Source: Microbulbifer halophilus (GTDB lineage Bacteria > Pseudomonadota > Gammaproteobacteria > Pseudomonadales > Cellvibrionaceae). From it: 64,000 nt of DNA. The translations under genes and the position numbers were made by a program. Under the pieces are notes generated by a model that saw only the letters and a list, made by a program, of their open reading frames with translations, did no database searches and was not told where the DNA came from. This document shows, piece by piece, positions 55,196 through 64,000 of this stretch (its first letter is position 1; every line of letters begins with the position of its first letter). The DNA lies in the NCBI RefSeq assembly GCF_026183675.1, contig NZ_JAPIVK010000008.1, positions 81,336 to 145,335 on the forward strand. Direction: 5' to 3'.

Positions 55196-58100
55196 ATGCG
55201 TTTTTTAGTTGTTCTAGTGCTGTTGGGGTTGTCCAGCTTGGCGGGTGCTCTCCCTCCTCCTCCCGGAAATGACTGCTCCGGGTCGCCTGTCAGGGTGATG
55301 GATGTCAACGTCCCAAACTCTGATGCCGATGGAAATTATGAACTCACTTTTCTAATGCCAGAAATTGGCTGGTTCTTTTGTAGTGATATTGATGTAGAAG
55401 AAAGTAGAAACGGAGGTAGTTATTCTCCGATTGGCTTTGCCGGTGGTCCGGGTTCCAATACCGTAGATATTTCTGGAAGGGATTCTGGTATTTACCAGTA
55501 CCGAGTAAAGCACTCCTTTTCCGGCGGTGGCACCTGGGTTTACTCGAACACAATAAAAGTCGTCAGAAAGCCAAGTAAACCAAGCAGTATAAAGACCAAC
55601 AGCGGCAGCCCAGATAGGAATGGGCGTTTCAAAGTTAGCTGGGGTGCTTCCAGCACACCGCCCAAAATTACCGGCTATCAACTGGCACAATGCAAAGGCA
55701 GCAACTGCACTGGCTCCAGTGGTAACTGGAGTCGGATATATTCGGCTGCCAACAAAAGCAAAAGATCCAAAGTAATTCCCTCCGCCAATGCCGCAGATAA
55801 ACTAACCAATGGGAAGTACCGTTATAGAGTGCGATCCTATGTAAAGGTAGGCGGCACCACCAAGCGCAGCAATTGGCGATACTCTTCTTACACTACCGTA
55901 AACAGAAAACCGGTTGAGGTTACGAATTTCACGCAGCCGGGTTCCGGTACGCAAACGGAGAAGTTTCAGCTCTCTTGGTCCGGTGTCAGCGGCTCTTTTG
56001 ACCCGGTCAAAAAATATCAGGTGCAGTGTAGTATCGACGGCAGCGGCTTCACCTACTCTACCTGCGGCGACAGGGATTTGGGTACAGCACTCTCTATGCC
56101 TGTCGCTCTCGAAGAGGGCACCGAGGGCGAATACAGGTTTCGGGCGCGCGCCTGCAATAGCGAGGGATGCGGTCCTTGGACAAGAGCTGGTTATCAAAAA
56201 TACGTCAGTGTCAATATTCCATTATCTCCACCCAGTAATCTCGCTATCAATGTGCCGGAGTCCAGCGATTTTGGGGATTATGATATCACCTGGTCTGCCG
56301 ACGGCGCCGTAACTTCTTACGAACTAAAAAGGAAGTGCAGAACTGGAGAAACTGTCTGCGGCAGCGACGGCTGGTATAATATCGATTTGTCTGATCCACT
56401 GGCTGAAAACTACGAAGCCAGAGGGGATTCGGCCGATGAATATCGCTACCAAGTGCGCGCCTGCAACGATGATGCCTGCTCCGATTGGGTGCTGAGCAGC
56501 TGGGTAGATGTACACAACCTCGACAATATCGAGCCGGCGGTCTCCCTGGTTCCCCAGACGGAACCGGGCAGAATGGATTACAGTGTCGATGTCACCCAGC
56601 AGGGCGATGCCCTTGTTTCCATTCCGGTTGATGGGGCTCCCGGCGTCAATGGACTAGTACCGAATATCGGCATTCGCTATTCGGGTGCCCGCTACCGCCA
56701 GCGTACCAACGAAGCGTTACCGGAAGATATTCTGGGATACGGTTGGCGTTTGAGCGGCTTCGGCCAGGTCCGCCGCTGTGTGATCGGTCACGATAACAGT
56801 GAGAGTATACAACTGGATAACAGTGACTCCCTATGCCTGAATGGTGAACCCTTGGTGCTGGTATCCGGCAGTTATTGGGAAGAGGGCTCTCTTTATCGCA
56901 TCCAGAGGGAGCGTTTTCATCTGATCGAGCTGAAGAAAAATGCCGAAGGCAAGAAGTGGTTCCGGGTCTCTACACCGGACGGCCGTGTGCAGGAATACGG
57001 CAGAACCGCCGACAGCCGCCTCAGGGTAGGTACCTCGGCGCGCTTCGGTTGGAGTTTAAACAAGGTCAAAGACTCCTTTGACAATACCATTGCGTACAAA
57101 TACCACCGCGATACCGTGGCGGGGATCAACTACCCTCTGGAAGTGACCTACGGCAACAACGGCGATGCAAAAATCACCTTTGAGTATGGCACTCGAAACG
57201 ATGCGCCGCCGCAACCGTTGGGACCCGACGAGATAGAACAGGAGCAGTTGGTGCTACTGCACCATATCAACGTATCTCTGGACGGGTTACCGCTGCGCGA
57301 ATACCGACTGATCTCCGAAGATGAGGGCGAGATTGAAAATTACCGCCGCCTGAAATATGTCCAGTTATGCGGTTACCGGGAGGAAGGAACGACAGCAGAT
57401 TGCCTGAACGAAGTGGAGTTCAACTGGCTGGAAACGGATATTGGCAACCCGGATATCGATTTCGATACTGGCATCGGCGAGGTGGTCGATAGTTTTGGCA
57501 AGACCACGCAATTTATCCATACGTTGATTCGGGAAGGATCGGGCGACGGGCTCTTCTTCGAGCGTCCATTTGGAGAAGGTATGGTTCCCGCCGATGCCAG
57601 CCCCCTGAAGCCCGAAAATGGCAACTACCGCTGGGTGGTAGCAGAGCTCCGGCGCTCCAACGGCCGGGCGGGCGATTGGCACGAAACCACCTATGCCTAT
57701 CAGGGCACCGGCCTGGTGAGCGATAAAAATCGGGGTTTTCTGGGTTACTACGCCCAGAGGGTACAGGATATGGAATCCGGTATTGTCACTTACCGCCAGT
57801 TCCGCCTGGACTTCCCCCATTTCGGTCAAGTGGCCCGAATCGCGCAATATGAAGGCAAATATCCCGCACACAACCAGGTGCTGACCAAGCGACAGTTCCG
57901 CTATAGCGATATCGCCCTTTCCACCGGTGCGGATACCACCCACTATTCGGTTCTACGGGAAAGCCTGGAAATTGTGTACGAACAGGGACAAATCCTGGGA
58001 TATAACTTTACCGAAAACAGCTACAGCCAACAGGGTTACGGCGCCGGTGTTGGAGCACTGATCGACGGCAAGGTTCACACCCGAAAAGCGGCGGCCGGCG

Positions 58101-61100
58101 CTACGGCACCTACCGGACAGAGTTTCTGGGGGGAAGTCAAACCCGCCAGTGTCAGCGGGGTCATCCGCAGCGCGGAAACTACCACTAGTTTTACCAATCG
58201 CCCCGGTCTCTGGTTGATAGGGTTCAAAGCCGGTGAGGAAATTCGCCATTACGACGGAAATACCGGCACCACTGCCGATCGGATACAAACCATGGTGGCA
58301 ACACCACACGAGAGCAGCAGCAAAGTGGAGAGTAGGACTCGTTTCCCGGGGGACCCGAACTACGAGCTCACTACCAGTTATCAGCACAACGCCAATGGTA
58401 ACTTGGTCAATGAGACGACCAGCGGTGCCAATATTGCGACGCGAAGTTCCAGTGCCAGTAACTACATTGACAGGCGCTACCCGGGTACGCTTACCAACCC
58501 ACTGGGGCATCAAATCTCCATTACCTACGATGCCCGCTTCGGCACCGAAAAGACGGTAACCGATAATGATGGCCGGACCACCAAAATCGAATACGATGCA
58601 TTCGGGCGCGAAGCCGATCGCACCAATCCCGAGGGCGTTGTCTTCGAGACCAACTATGCTTTCTGTCTGGCCGGGAACTGCCCTGTCTCGGGTGAGCAGC
58701 TCGCCGCCTACAAGGTCAGTACCAGCTCCTCGATCACACCTACCACCGATCGTTATTACGACCTCCTGGGTAGAGTTATTCAGCAAGATACCCAGTCCTT
58801 CGACGGCAGTACCGTCTCGCGCCGTGAATACAATTACGATCTTCAGGGGCGCCTCTACCTGAAAACTGCGCCCTTCTTCCCCGGAGACTATAAACCGCTC
58901 AACACTTATCAGTACAACTTGCGCAACCGTGTAGTCCAGGTAGACCGCCCGGATGGCAGCCAGGTGCGTACCAGCTACACGGCGCTGCCCGGAAACCAGC
59001 GGGTAAAAGTGCGTGTGGAAGAGGATGTACTGGGTAGCAATGGTATCGTTCAGCAGACCCAGGTTAAGGAAAACCTGTTTAACCTGGCCGGTGATCTGGT
59101 CAAAACCACCGATGCAGTGGGGACGGCCGAGCAGGTGGCTACGCAGTACACCTATGACGGCAGTGGCCTGCTGGAGTCGGTGGTGGTCAACAACGACCCA
59201 GCCACCAAGTCGACATTTCTCTACGACAATGCCGGCAACCGCTACAGCCTGACCGACCCCAACCTGGGAACCGTTATTACCGCCTACAGTGCCCTGGGCC
59301 AGGTGCTGGGACAGACCGACAACAAGGGGCAGAGCATCAGCTACCAGTACGACAAATTGGGCCGTCTGTTGAAGCAGTCGGATGCCGACGGTACGGCGGA
59401 ATGGGATTACGATCCGGTCGAGGCAACCGGCAGCCTCGCCAGCCGCAATTACACCGAAAATGCTGTGCAGATCTTCAGTGAAATCTACAGCTACAACGGT
59501 GCTGGCAAGTTGGGAAGCGTCTCCACCAGCTTGAATGCAGGTGGTCTCAGCAAAACGTATCAGCAGAGCTATAGCTACGATACTGCCGGCCGTATCGAAC
59601 AGATAAATTACCCCGGCCCCAGTAGCGCCGAAGCCCACTACAAGTACAACAACCAGGGCTACCTTTGGAAAATCACCGACGGTGTCAATCCGCTCAAAAT
59701 CTTCGATACAATCAATGCGCTCGGCAAGGTGGAGCAGGAGGTCTACGGCAACGGCGTGATCACCAACCGCACCTACAACGCCGAGAGCGGCCGACTCGAG
59801 ACCATCGATACCGGTAGTGGCGCCATCCAGGATAACGAATACCGCTGGCGTTCCAATGGCACCCTGGAGAGCCGCCTGGCCTATAGCGGTGGCGTGGAGA
59901 AAGAGGAAACCTTCGCCTACGATCCGTTGAACCGGCTGACCAGCTCCCAGACCTGGCTGGACGGCAATAGCCAGAGGACGCTCACCACCCAGTACGACAA
60001 GCTGGGCAATATACTCAGCAAAACCTCCAGCCATGCCGGCGACACCGACACCAACGGCTACCAGTACGGTGAGTTTGGCAATGCCGGCCCCAACGCCGTG
60101 AGCGATGTCACCATCGGCGGCACCGCCCACAGCCTCTACTATGATCAAAACGGCGCCATCACCCACTACGATGCCGCCAGCGGCGATGACAAGTGGATCA
60201 CCTGGAACGCCCGGCAACTGCCCACGGAAATTACCGTTGGGGCCAGTAAAACCAGCCAGATACCCACAGCCCGGGACCGTTTCCGGTACGGCCCCAACGG
60301 CCAGCGCTTCTATCGCGAAACCAGCTGGATGGAGGGCGGCGAGCTCAAAACCGAGAAAGCCTTTATTATCGGTAGCTACGAGGATCACTATCCGGCGGAA
60401 GACCCGGATTTCCAGCGTATCGAGAAAACCCGCATCGACAGCAATATCATGCATATAGCGGCGACCGATCACGCGGGCACCACCGCCAACCAGCTGGAAT
60501 ACCTGCATCGGGATCACCTGGGCTCCATCGAAAAGATTACCGACGAAGCTGGGAATCTGCTGGTCGGTGCCGCGAACAACTTCGCCTTCGACCCCTATGG
60601 CTCGCGACGGAAATCCGACTGGAGCGGAGAACTGGATGAGCTGGGCCTCGAGGAGCTGCTGAACGGGCAGGGACTCAGCACCAAGCGGGGCTTCACCGGC
60701 CACGAGCATCTGGACCGAACCGGCTTGATCCATATGAACGGCCGCATTTATGATCCGACGTTGGGCAGATTCATGAGTCCGGATCCGTTTGTGCAGGCGC
60801 CTACTTACAGCCAAAGTTGGAATCGGTATAGTTATGTGGTGAATAATCCGTTAAGTCTTACCGACCCCACTGGTTACGTCTACAATATCCCTACCTGCAG
60901 GACTGACTGGAGTGTTGTCGGGGGTATGCTGCATGGATCACGAACCTGCACAAATCACTACTATGAAGATGGTACAGATCGTGATGGAGGAGGAGATCGT
61001 GATAGTTCAGAGAACTGGTGTCCAAGTCCTGCGCTAGACCCATTTTGTATGGGTTCTACTCCTGAGTCTAGGGAAAGAAAGAAGCAACGTGAAGAAAAGA

Positions 61101-61522
61101 AGGCGAGGGATGCGGAGAAGGCGAAGGACAAGGCAGATGAGAACTGCGGGAATGAATATGAGTGTGTAGAGGTTACGGCCTCAGAGGCTACTCTTGATGT
61201 AGGCGACATTACGAGAAATTTTATAGAGAGCAATAGGAATAAGGCTGGCCAGAATTTTAACGCTCAAAGAGGTGATGCTGCTGTGTATTCAGCGTGCGTT
61301 AATAATCAAAGGATTAGAGACTGCATGAATCGCTTGGATGAATACGAAAAGGAATACAAGCAAGACAAATCTATTGGGAAAGATCCCAGAGTACAAGTGC
61401 TAATGGAATTGATGCGTGAAGTGAGCAAGCGGTCGCTTTGCAGTCTAAATAATCCTTGTGACTTGATGCCATATTACGAGAATGGAACAGAGCCGCCGCC
61501 ACTTTGGCCCCCTGAAATTTAA
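55196..61522 (+). CDS. Secreted FN3/SpvB-like/Rhs polymorphic toxin
   Basis: 2108 residues from the ATG at 55196 (GGGAGGGGAG upstream; the GTG at 55148 is less likely). A Sec signal peptide (FLVVLVLLGLSSLAGA) is followed by about four FN3-like modules (about 25-440), an SpvB-like segment (about 457-560) and a long YD-repeat shell (about 1000-1840). The Rhs core ends in GRIYDPTLGRFMSPDP (from 1849) and LTDPTGY (to 1893). The variable tip (1894-2108) is Lys/Glu- and Cys-rich with no recognised toxin motif. FN3 and tip regions are lower in GC. Export by Sec, rather than an N-terminal PAAR domain, suggests surface display or release. Confidence 0.88.
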   Translation: MRFLVVLVLLGLSSLAGALPPPPGNDCSGSPVRVMDVNVPNSDADGNYELTFLMPEIGWFFCSDIDVEESRNGGSYSPIGFAGGPGSNTVDISGRDSGIYQYRVKHSFSGGGTWVYSNTIKVVRKPSKPSSIKTNSGSPDRNGRFKVSWGASSTPPKITGYQLAQCKGSNCTGSSGNWSRIYSAANKSKRSKVIPSANAADKLTNGKYRYRVRSYVKVGGTTKRSNWRYSSYTTVNRKPVEVTNFTQPGSGTQTEKFQLSWSGVSGSFDPVKKYQVQCSIDGSGFTYSTCGDRDLGTALSMPVALEEGTEGEYRFRARACNSEGCGPWTRAGYQKYVSVNIPLSPPSNLAINVPESSDFGDYDITWSADGAVTSYELKRKCRTGETVCGSDGWYNIDLSDPLAENYEARGDSADEYRYQVRACNDDACSDWVLSSWVDVHNLDNIEPAVSLVPQTEPGRMDYSVDVTQQGDALVSIPVDGAPGVNGLVPNIGIRYSGARYRQRTNEALPEDILGYGWRLSGFGQVRRCVIGHDNSESIQLDNSDSLCLNGEPLVLVSGSYWEEGSLYRIQRERFHLIELKKNAEGKKWFRVSTPDGRVQEYGRTADSRLRVGTSARFGWSLNKVKDSFDNTIAYKYHRDTVAGINYPLEVTYGNNGDAKITFEYGTRNDAPPQPLGPDEIEQEQLVLLHHINVSLDGLPLREYRLISEDEGEIENYRRLKYVQLCGYREEGTTADCLNEVEFNWLETDIGNPDIDFDTGIGEVVDSFGKTTQFIHTLIREGSGDGLFFERPFGEGMVPADASPLKPENGNYRWVVAELRRSNGRAGDWHETTYAYQGTGLVSDKNRGFLGYYAQRVQDMESGIVTYRQFRLDFPHFGQVARIAQYEGKYPAHNQVLTKRQFRYSDIALSTGADTTHYSVLRESLEIVYEQGQILGYNFTENSYSQQGYGAGVGALIDGKVHTRKAAAGATAPTGQSFWGEVKPASVSGVIRSAETTTSFTNRPGLWLIGFKAGEEIRHYDGNTGTTADRIQTMVATPHESSSKVESRTRFPGDPNYELTTSYQHNANGNLVNETTSGANIATRSSSASNYIDRRYPGTLTNPLGHQISITYDARFGTEKTVTDNDGRTTKIEYDAFGREADRTNPEGVVFETNYAFCLAGNCPVSGEQLAAYKVSTSSSITPTTDRYYDLLGRVIQQDTQSFDGSTVSRREYNYDLQGRLYLKTAPFFPGDYKPLNTYQYNLRNRVVQVDRPDGSQVRTSYTALPGNQRVKVRVEEDVLGSNGIVQQTQVKENLFNLAGDLVKTTDAVGTAEQVATQYTYDGSGLLESVVVNNDPATKSTFLYDNAGNRYSLTDPNLGTVITAYSALGQVLGQTDNKGQSISYQYDKLGRLLKQSDADGTAEWDYDPVEATGSLASRNYTENAVQIFSEIYSYNGAGKLGSVSTSLNAGGLSKTYQQSYSYDTAGRIEQINYPGPSSAEAHYKYNNQGYLWKITDGVNPLKIFDTINALGKVEQEVYGNGVITNRTYNAESGRLETIDTGSGAIQDNEYRWRSNGTLESRLAYSGGVEKEETFAYDPLNRLTSSQTWLDGNSQRTLTTQYDKLGNILSKTSSHAGDTDTNGYQYGEFGNAGPNAVSDVTIGGTAHSLYYDQNGAITHYDAASGDDKWITWNARQLPTEITVGASKTSQIPTARDRFRYGPNGQRFYRETSWMEGGELKTEKAFIIGSYEDHYPAEDPDFQRIEKTRIDSNIMHIAATDHAGTTANQLEYLHRDHLGSIEKITDEAGNLLVGAANNFAFDPYGSRRKSDWSGELDELGLEELLNGQGLSTKRGFTGHEHLDRTGLIHMNGRIYDPTLGRFMSPDPFVQAPTYSQSWNRYSYVVNNPLSLTDPTGYVYNIPTCRTDWSVVGGMLHGSRTCTNHYYEDGTDRDGGGDRDSSENWCPSPALDPFCMGSTPESRERKKQREEKKARDAEKAKDKADENCGNEYECVEVTASEATLDVGDITRNFIESNRNKAGQNFNAQRGDAAVYSACVNNQRIRDCMNRLDEYEKEYKQDKSIGKDPRVQVLMELMREVSKRSLCSLNNPCDLMPYYENGTEPPPLWPPEI

Positions 61523-61555
61523 TATGATATTGCTCTTGGAAGCTCTGGAGTTTGT

Positions 61556-61975
61556 ATGAGATATGTTTTTTTGTTCATGCTTTTAATTGCGTCAGCGGCG
61601 CATGGAGAGAGTTTGAAGAAAGATGACTTGCCAGGTATTTGGCATCCTTCTGGACAGATGCCAAGAGAAGATGGTGTCAGAAATTACAAGTTGATCATAA
61701 AAAATGATATGTCTGCGAAATACGTTGCATTAGAGAAGAAGAATAAGCCTTTATCGCTAACTTGTAACTACAAGCGAAGCGATTCGCAAAGTTCAATTTT
61801 TGTTTATTATTGTTATTTGGGCGACAATCATTTGATCACTCTATCGTTGGGCGGTTGGGAGTCCGGCTCGACTATGATGCTGTACGGATATGAGTATTGG
61901 CTTGGCGACCCAAAGCCTGGTGAAATTTACGGAGGATTGCCTGTCAGCCTCACTAGGGGAAAAAATAAAGAATAA
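61556..61975 (+). CDS. Putative exported immunity protein for the Rhs tip
   Basis: 139 residues with a Sec signal peptide (FLFMLLIASAAHG). No family is recognised. The mature part is small, basic and beta-rich, with GIWHPSGQ and two cysteines (LTCNY, YYCYL). It begins 33 bp after the Rhs stop, is low in GC like the tip and is followed by a terminator. Position suggests an immunity protein. A periplasmic location would imply that the tip acts in the periplasm or on the envelope; this is inference. Confidence 0.55.
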   Translation: MRYVFLFMLLIASAAHGESLKKDDLPGIWHPSGQMPREDGVRNYKLIIKNDMSAKYVALEKKNKPLSLTCNYKRSDSQSSIFVYYCYLGDNHLITLSLGGWESGSTMMLYGYEYWLGDPKPGEIYGGLPVSLTRGKNKE

Positions 61976-62008
61976 CCCCTTCGAGCCTGTTTCTGGACAC
62001 CCACATAA

Positions 62009-62042
62009 AGCTCTGCTGGCAATTCCGGCGGGGCTTTTTTTT
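62009..62042 (+). terminator. Rho-independent terminator
   Basis: An 11-bp RNA stem (62009-62019 and 62025-62035), fully paired when G-U pairs are counted, with loop CAATT and eight T. It closes the Rhs-immunity unit. Confidence 0.82.
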
Positions 62043-62076
62043 ATGGGCTCCCCTCCGGCTTCAAATCATCCGCTAA

Positions 62077-62691
62077 GCCGTTGAAAGCACAGGGAAAAAC
62101 CGGAAGCTAGCGCAGGACCGGCCTCGGGTTCCTGTATCTGCGGAGAAGGCGAAGGAAAAATCAATAGAAGAAGTTCAGGTATGCGGAGGTGGTATAATTA
62201 ATGATTCTGGGGAATGTGTTGCACAAGAGGGGAGATTGCTTAACAACCTTCCTATGGTTTTCCGAGGAGCGCGATCTTTAATTCGCGACATAGGGCATAC
62301 AGCCGGTTATGGCGTAGTTTATTGGTATTCGATGGCGTGCGCTGCGGCTGGCTCTTCGGAATGTGCGGCTGTTCACCAGATGGCAAGTGATGATTCCGGC
62401 AGAATAGGCTTGGCTCTCTACGACTATGTCAATGACCCTGATGTAAGAGCCGACGTGAATTACGCAATTAGTGCAGCCTATAACGCCCAAGTGCACAGCG
62501 ACCCTGCTCAAGCTTATTTAACAGGGAGAATAGGGTTAGGCGTCGGGATGTCTTATTACACGTCGCCCTATGGGGTCGGATTGGCAATTATGGGCCTGTC
62601 CGGTGGAGCGTTGCGAGCTTCGCAAACCTATGGATCTGGGTTGCAGCTAAACCATGTGATTGAAGGAGCGATTGGTGGTGGAGGTCCGTGA
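62077..62691 (+). pseudogene. Orphan Rhs C-terminal tip (displaced toxin end)
   Basis: An open frame of about 204 codons after the stop at 62074, with no proper start; the TTG at 62236 is the only candidate that has been counted. It contains SAEKAKEKS, and its DNA (TGCGGAGAAGGCGAAGGA, 62139-62156) is identical to the active tip at 61111-61128, marking the same junction. Downstream come EEVQVCGGG and a Gly/Ala/Tyr-rich stretch (GRIGLGVGMSYYTSPYGVG) unlike the active tip. It is a silent alternative tip awaiting recombination or a remnant of past exchange. Confidence 0.7.
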
Positions 62692-62692
62692 A

Positions 62693-63079
62693 ATGAATAT
62701 TATTGATTCCCGCTGTGGTAACTGCGGCTCAAGCCTGGGGGCGAAGGCTGTTCTGGTTAGAATGGGCTTTGAGTGCCAGTGCAAGAGCTGTCAGGCATAT
62801 TGCCAGACACCGCACAAGCTTTCATATTTATATTTGTGCTTTTTCTTAGTGGCCCTCCCTTTTATATTTATGTTTTGGATTTCTGAAGTGTCTGAAAGCT
62901 TGGCATGGTTTGCATTAGCCTTGGGAGGAAGCTGGCTGCTCGTTTACTTTGGAGAGTTCTTGCTTCTTTCTCCTGTTTGCGCGACAGCGGAAGAATACGC
63001 GGTTAGCAAGAAGGAAAAGAATTATAAAATTCTTGGCTTTCTTCTTTTATTCTTTGTTGTTTGGCTCATTGTTAGATAG
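62693..63079 (+). CDS. Putative membrane immunity protein of the orphan tip
   Basis: 128 residues from the ATG at 62693, 1 bp after the orphan tip's stop. The N-terminus has two CxxC pairs (CGNCGSS and CQCKSCQAYC), forming a likely zinc ribbon. Two hydrophobic segments follow (about 52-95, itself perhaps two helices, and 112-127). It has no recognised family. It is low in GC. By position it is the immunity partner of the orphan tip; the membrane location suggests a membrane-active or translocating toxin (inference). Confidence 0.5.
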   Translation: MNIIDSRCGNCGSSLGAKAVLVRMGFECQCKSCQAYCQTPHKLSYLYLCFFLVALPFIFMFWISEVSESLAWFALALGGSWLLVYFGEFLLLSPVCATAEEYAVSKKEKNYKILGFLLLFFVVWLIVR

Positions 63080-63133
63080 AGTGGGATCAGGCCTCTTTTT
63101 CAATTTTCCTCAAGCATCAAGTCAAAATCACCG

Positions 63134-63163
63134 AAGCCCCGGCAGAGCCATCTGCCGGGGCTT
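63134..63163 (+). terminator. Hairpin terminator
   Basis: A perfect 13-bp stem (AAGCCCCGGCAGA and TCTGCCGGGGCTT) with a 4-nt loop and a T-rich but interrupted tail. It lies between the putative immunity gene and the convergent truncated regulator. Confidence 0.7.
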
Positions 63164-63186
63164 TGTCGTTTAGGGCTGGTGGCGGT

Positions 63187-63441
63187 TTACTGCCCCAATG
63201 GTCGCATGGCGTGCTCCACTTGGCGCTGGGCGATAATGGCATCGATCACCCGGATCACCGTGTCCTTGTCCTGATCGTCGAAAGTCTCCAGCAGCTTGAA
63301 GCGCTTGAATAGCACCTCGTTGCGGATGGGGCTTTCCTCCATCGGCTGGCCCATCACCAGATAGTCCAGCGACACATCGAAAATATCCGCCAGTTGGATC
63401 AGCTTCTCCAGCGGCGGCGCGTGCATGCCGCTCTCGCCGTG
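63187..63441 (-). pseudogene. XRE regulator truncated by Rhs core copy
   Basis: The reading frame ends in the C-terminal part of an XRE/Cro-type regulator: PPLEKLIQLADIFDVSLDYL, then LFKRFKLLETFDDQDKDTVI, a dimerisation helix. The expected helix-turn-helix start is missing. Upstream of about 63435-63441 the frame continues only through antisense Rhs-core DNA, so the 5' end was replaced when the second core copy arrived. Probably non-functional. Confidence 0.75.
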
Positions 63442-64000
63442 AGCGACGTCACCATCGGCGGCACCGCCCACAGCCTCCACTATGATAAAAACGGCGCCAT
63501 CACCCACTACGATGCCGCCAGCGGCGATGACAAGTGGATCACCTGGAACGCCCGGCAACTGCCTGCGGAAATTACCGTTGGGGCCAGCAAGACCAGCCAG
63601 ACACCCACAGCCCGGGACCGTTTCCGGTACGGCCCCAACGGCCAGCGCTTCTATCGCGAAACCAGCTGGATGGAGGGCGGCGAGCTCAAAACCGAGAAAG
63701 CCTTTATCATCGGTAGCTACGAGGACCAATATCCGGCGGAAGACCCGGATTTCCAGCGTATCGAGAAAACCCGCATCGACAGTAATATCATGCATATAGC
63801 GGCGACCGATCACGCGGGCACCACCGCCAACCAGCTGGAATACCTGCACCGGGATCACCTGGGCTCCATCGAGAAGATTACCGACGAGGCCGGGAGCCTG
63901 CTGGTCGGTGCCGCGAATGACTTCGCCTTCGACCCCTATGGTTCGCGCCGCAAGGCCGACTGGAGCGGAGAACTGGATGAGCTGGGCCTCGAGGAGCTGC
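63435..64000 (+). pseudogene. Second partial Rhs core, runs off the window
   Basis: A direct copy of 60094-60659 at a constant offset of 3341 bp, with no indels and only scattered substitutions. It starts abruptly inside the shared CGCCGTGAGCG and is open to the right edge, including SDVTIGGTAHSL, DRFRYGPNGQRF and YLHRDHLGSIEK. It has no start or signal peptide. It is probably a silent core-plus-tip cassette whose tip lies beyond the window. Confidence 0.88.

Noticed and set aside
57953..60814. A 953-codon open frame on the minus strand inside the Rhs gene.
   Set aside because: It is antisense to the YD-repeat region. Its translation is low-complexity Val/Gly/Ala/Ile sequence that mirrors the repeats, and it has no ribosome site or domain.
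63482..63799. Plus-strand open frame in the second Rhs core copy.
   Set aside because: It is out of frame with the Rhs sequence that matches 60094-60659 and is a shadow of that core; the same shadow exists at 60105-60458.

Overview
The window is GC-rich, densely coded DNA from a gammaproteobacterium, most likely a marine Cellvibrionales relative such as Microbulbifer. The basis is a bioB-bioF-bioHC-bioD set with a fused bioHC gene (a fusion known from Saccharophagus and Teredinibacter), a LiuR-controlled leucine/isovalerate operon, a FimW/FimX-like pair next to serB and smp as in Pseudomonas, an apparent PsrA operator and a DUF3094 gene. The genus is an inference; no rRNA or marker gene is present.

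Layout. 14-11915 (minus strand): a compact nine-gene operon that looks like a biosynthetic and export cluster. It is bracketed by the two enzymes of the archaeal-type aminoshikimate / 3-amino-4-hydroxybenzoate entry (a DHQ-synthase-II/GriH-like protein first, a GriI-like aldolase last). Between them lie a thioester-reductase-like SDR, an HHxxxD acyltransferase, a membrane-anchored AMP-ligase, an outer-membrane barrel and a LolCDE-like ABC exporter, one permease of which is fused to a LolA-like domain. This is the best candidate for an undescribed system. 12233-22094: epmB, a FimW-like PilZ protein, a FimX-like degenerate GGDEF/EAL protein, an M1 aminopeptidase lipoprotein, a small lipoprotein, serB and smp. 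22137-30031: LiuR box, liuR and liuABCDE, with a palindromic repeat in each of the four gaps from liuA to liuE. 30121-39045: gloA, a DUF945 protein, a DUF4870 protein, a degenerate hybrid sensor, a PadR regulator, a DUF1203 protein, a KAS III-like synthase and a pair of bacterial PH-domain membrane proteins.

39057-45486: comF divergent from the biotin genes, with a BirA operator in the shared control region; bioB, bioF and bioHC are translationally coupled, and bioD lies apart beyond an L,D-transpeptidase gene. 45633-53551: a fatty acyl-CoA dehydrogenase behind a PsrA operator, a DUF3094 protein, an AlgZ/LytS-LytTR two-component pair, two small exported paralogues and a large MscS-type channel. 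53632-55032: rhomboid protease.

55196-64000: an Rhs polymorphic-toxin locus with lower GC in its variable parts. It holds a Sec-exported 2108-residue FN3/SpvB-like/YD-repeat protein with a variable tip, a putative immunity gene, an orphan alternative tip with its own putative immunity gene, a 5'-truncated XRE regulator, and a second, direct copy of the Rhs core (offset exactly 3341 bp) that runs off the right edge. This arrangement would allow tip exchange by homologous recombination.

Dispersed palindromic repeats are prominent. One family has four copies (24.0, 26.8, 32.1 and 39.8 kb) whose arms vary between copies but stay complementary. Other repeats have been read into coding sequence, in the BioHC linker and in the BioHC and BioD C-termini. 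No rRNA, tRNA, CRISPR array or insertion-sequence transposase was seen.
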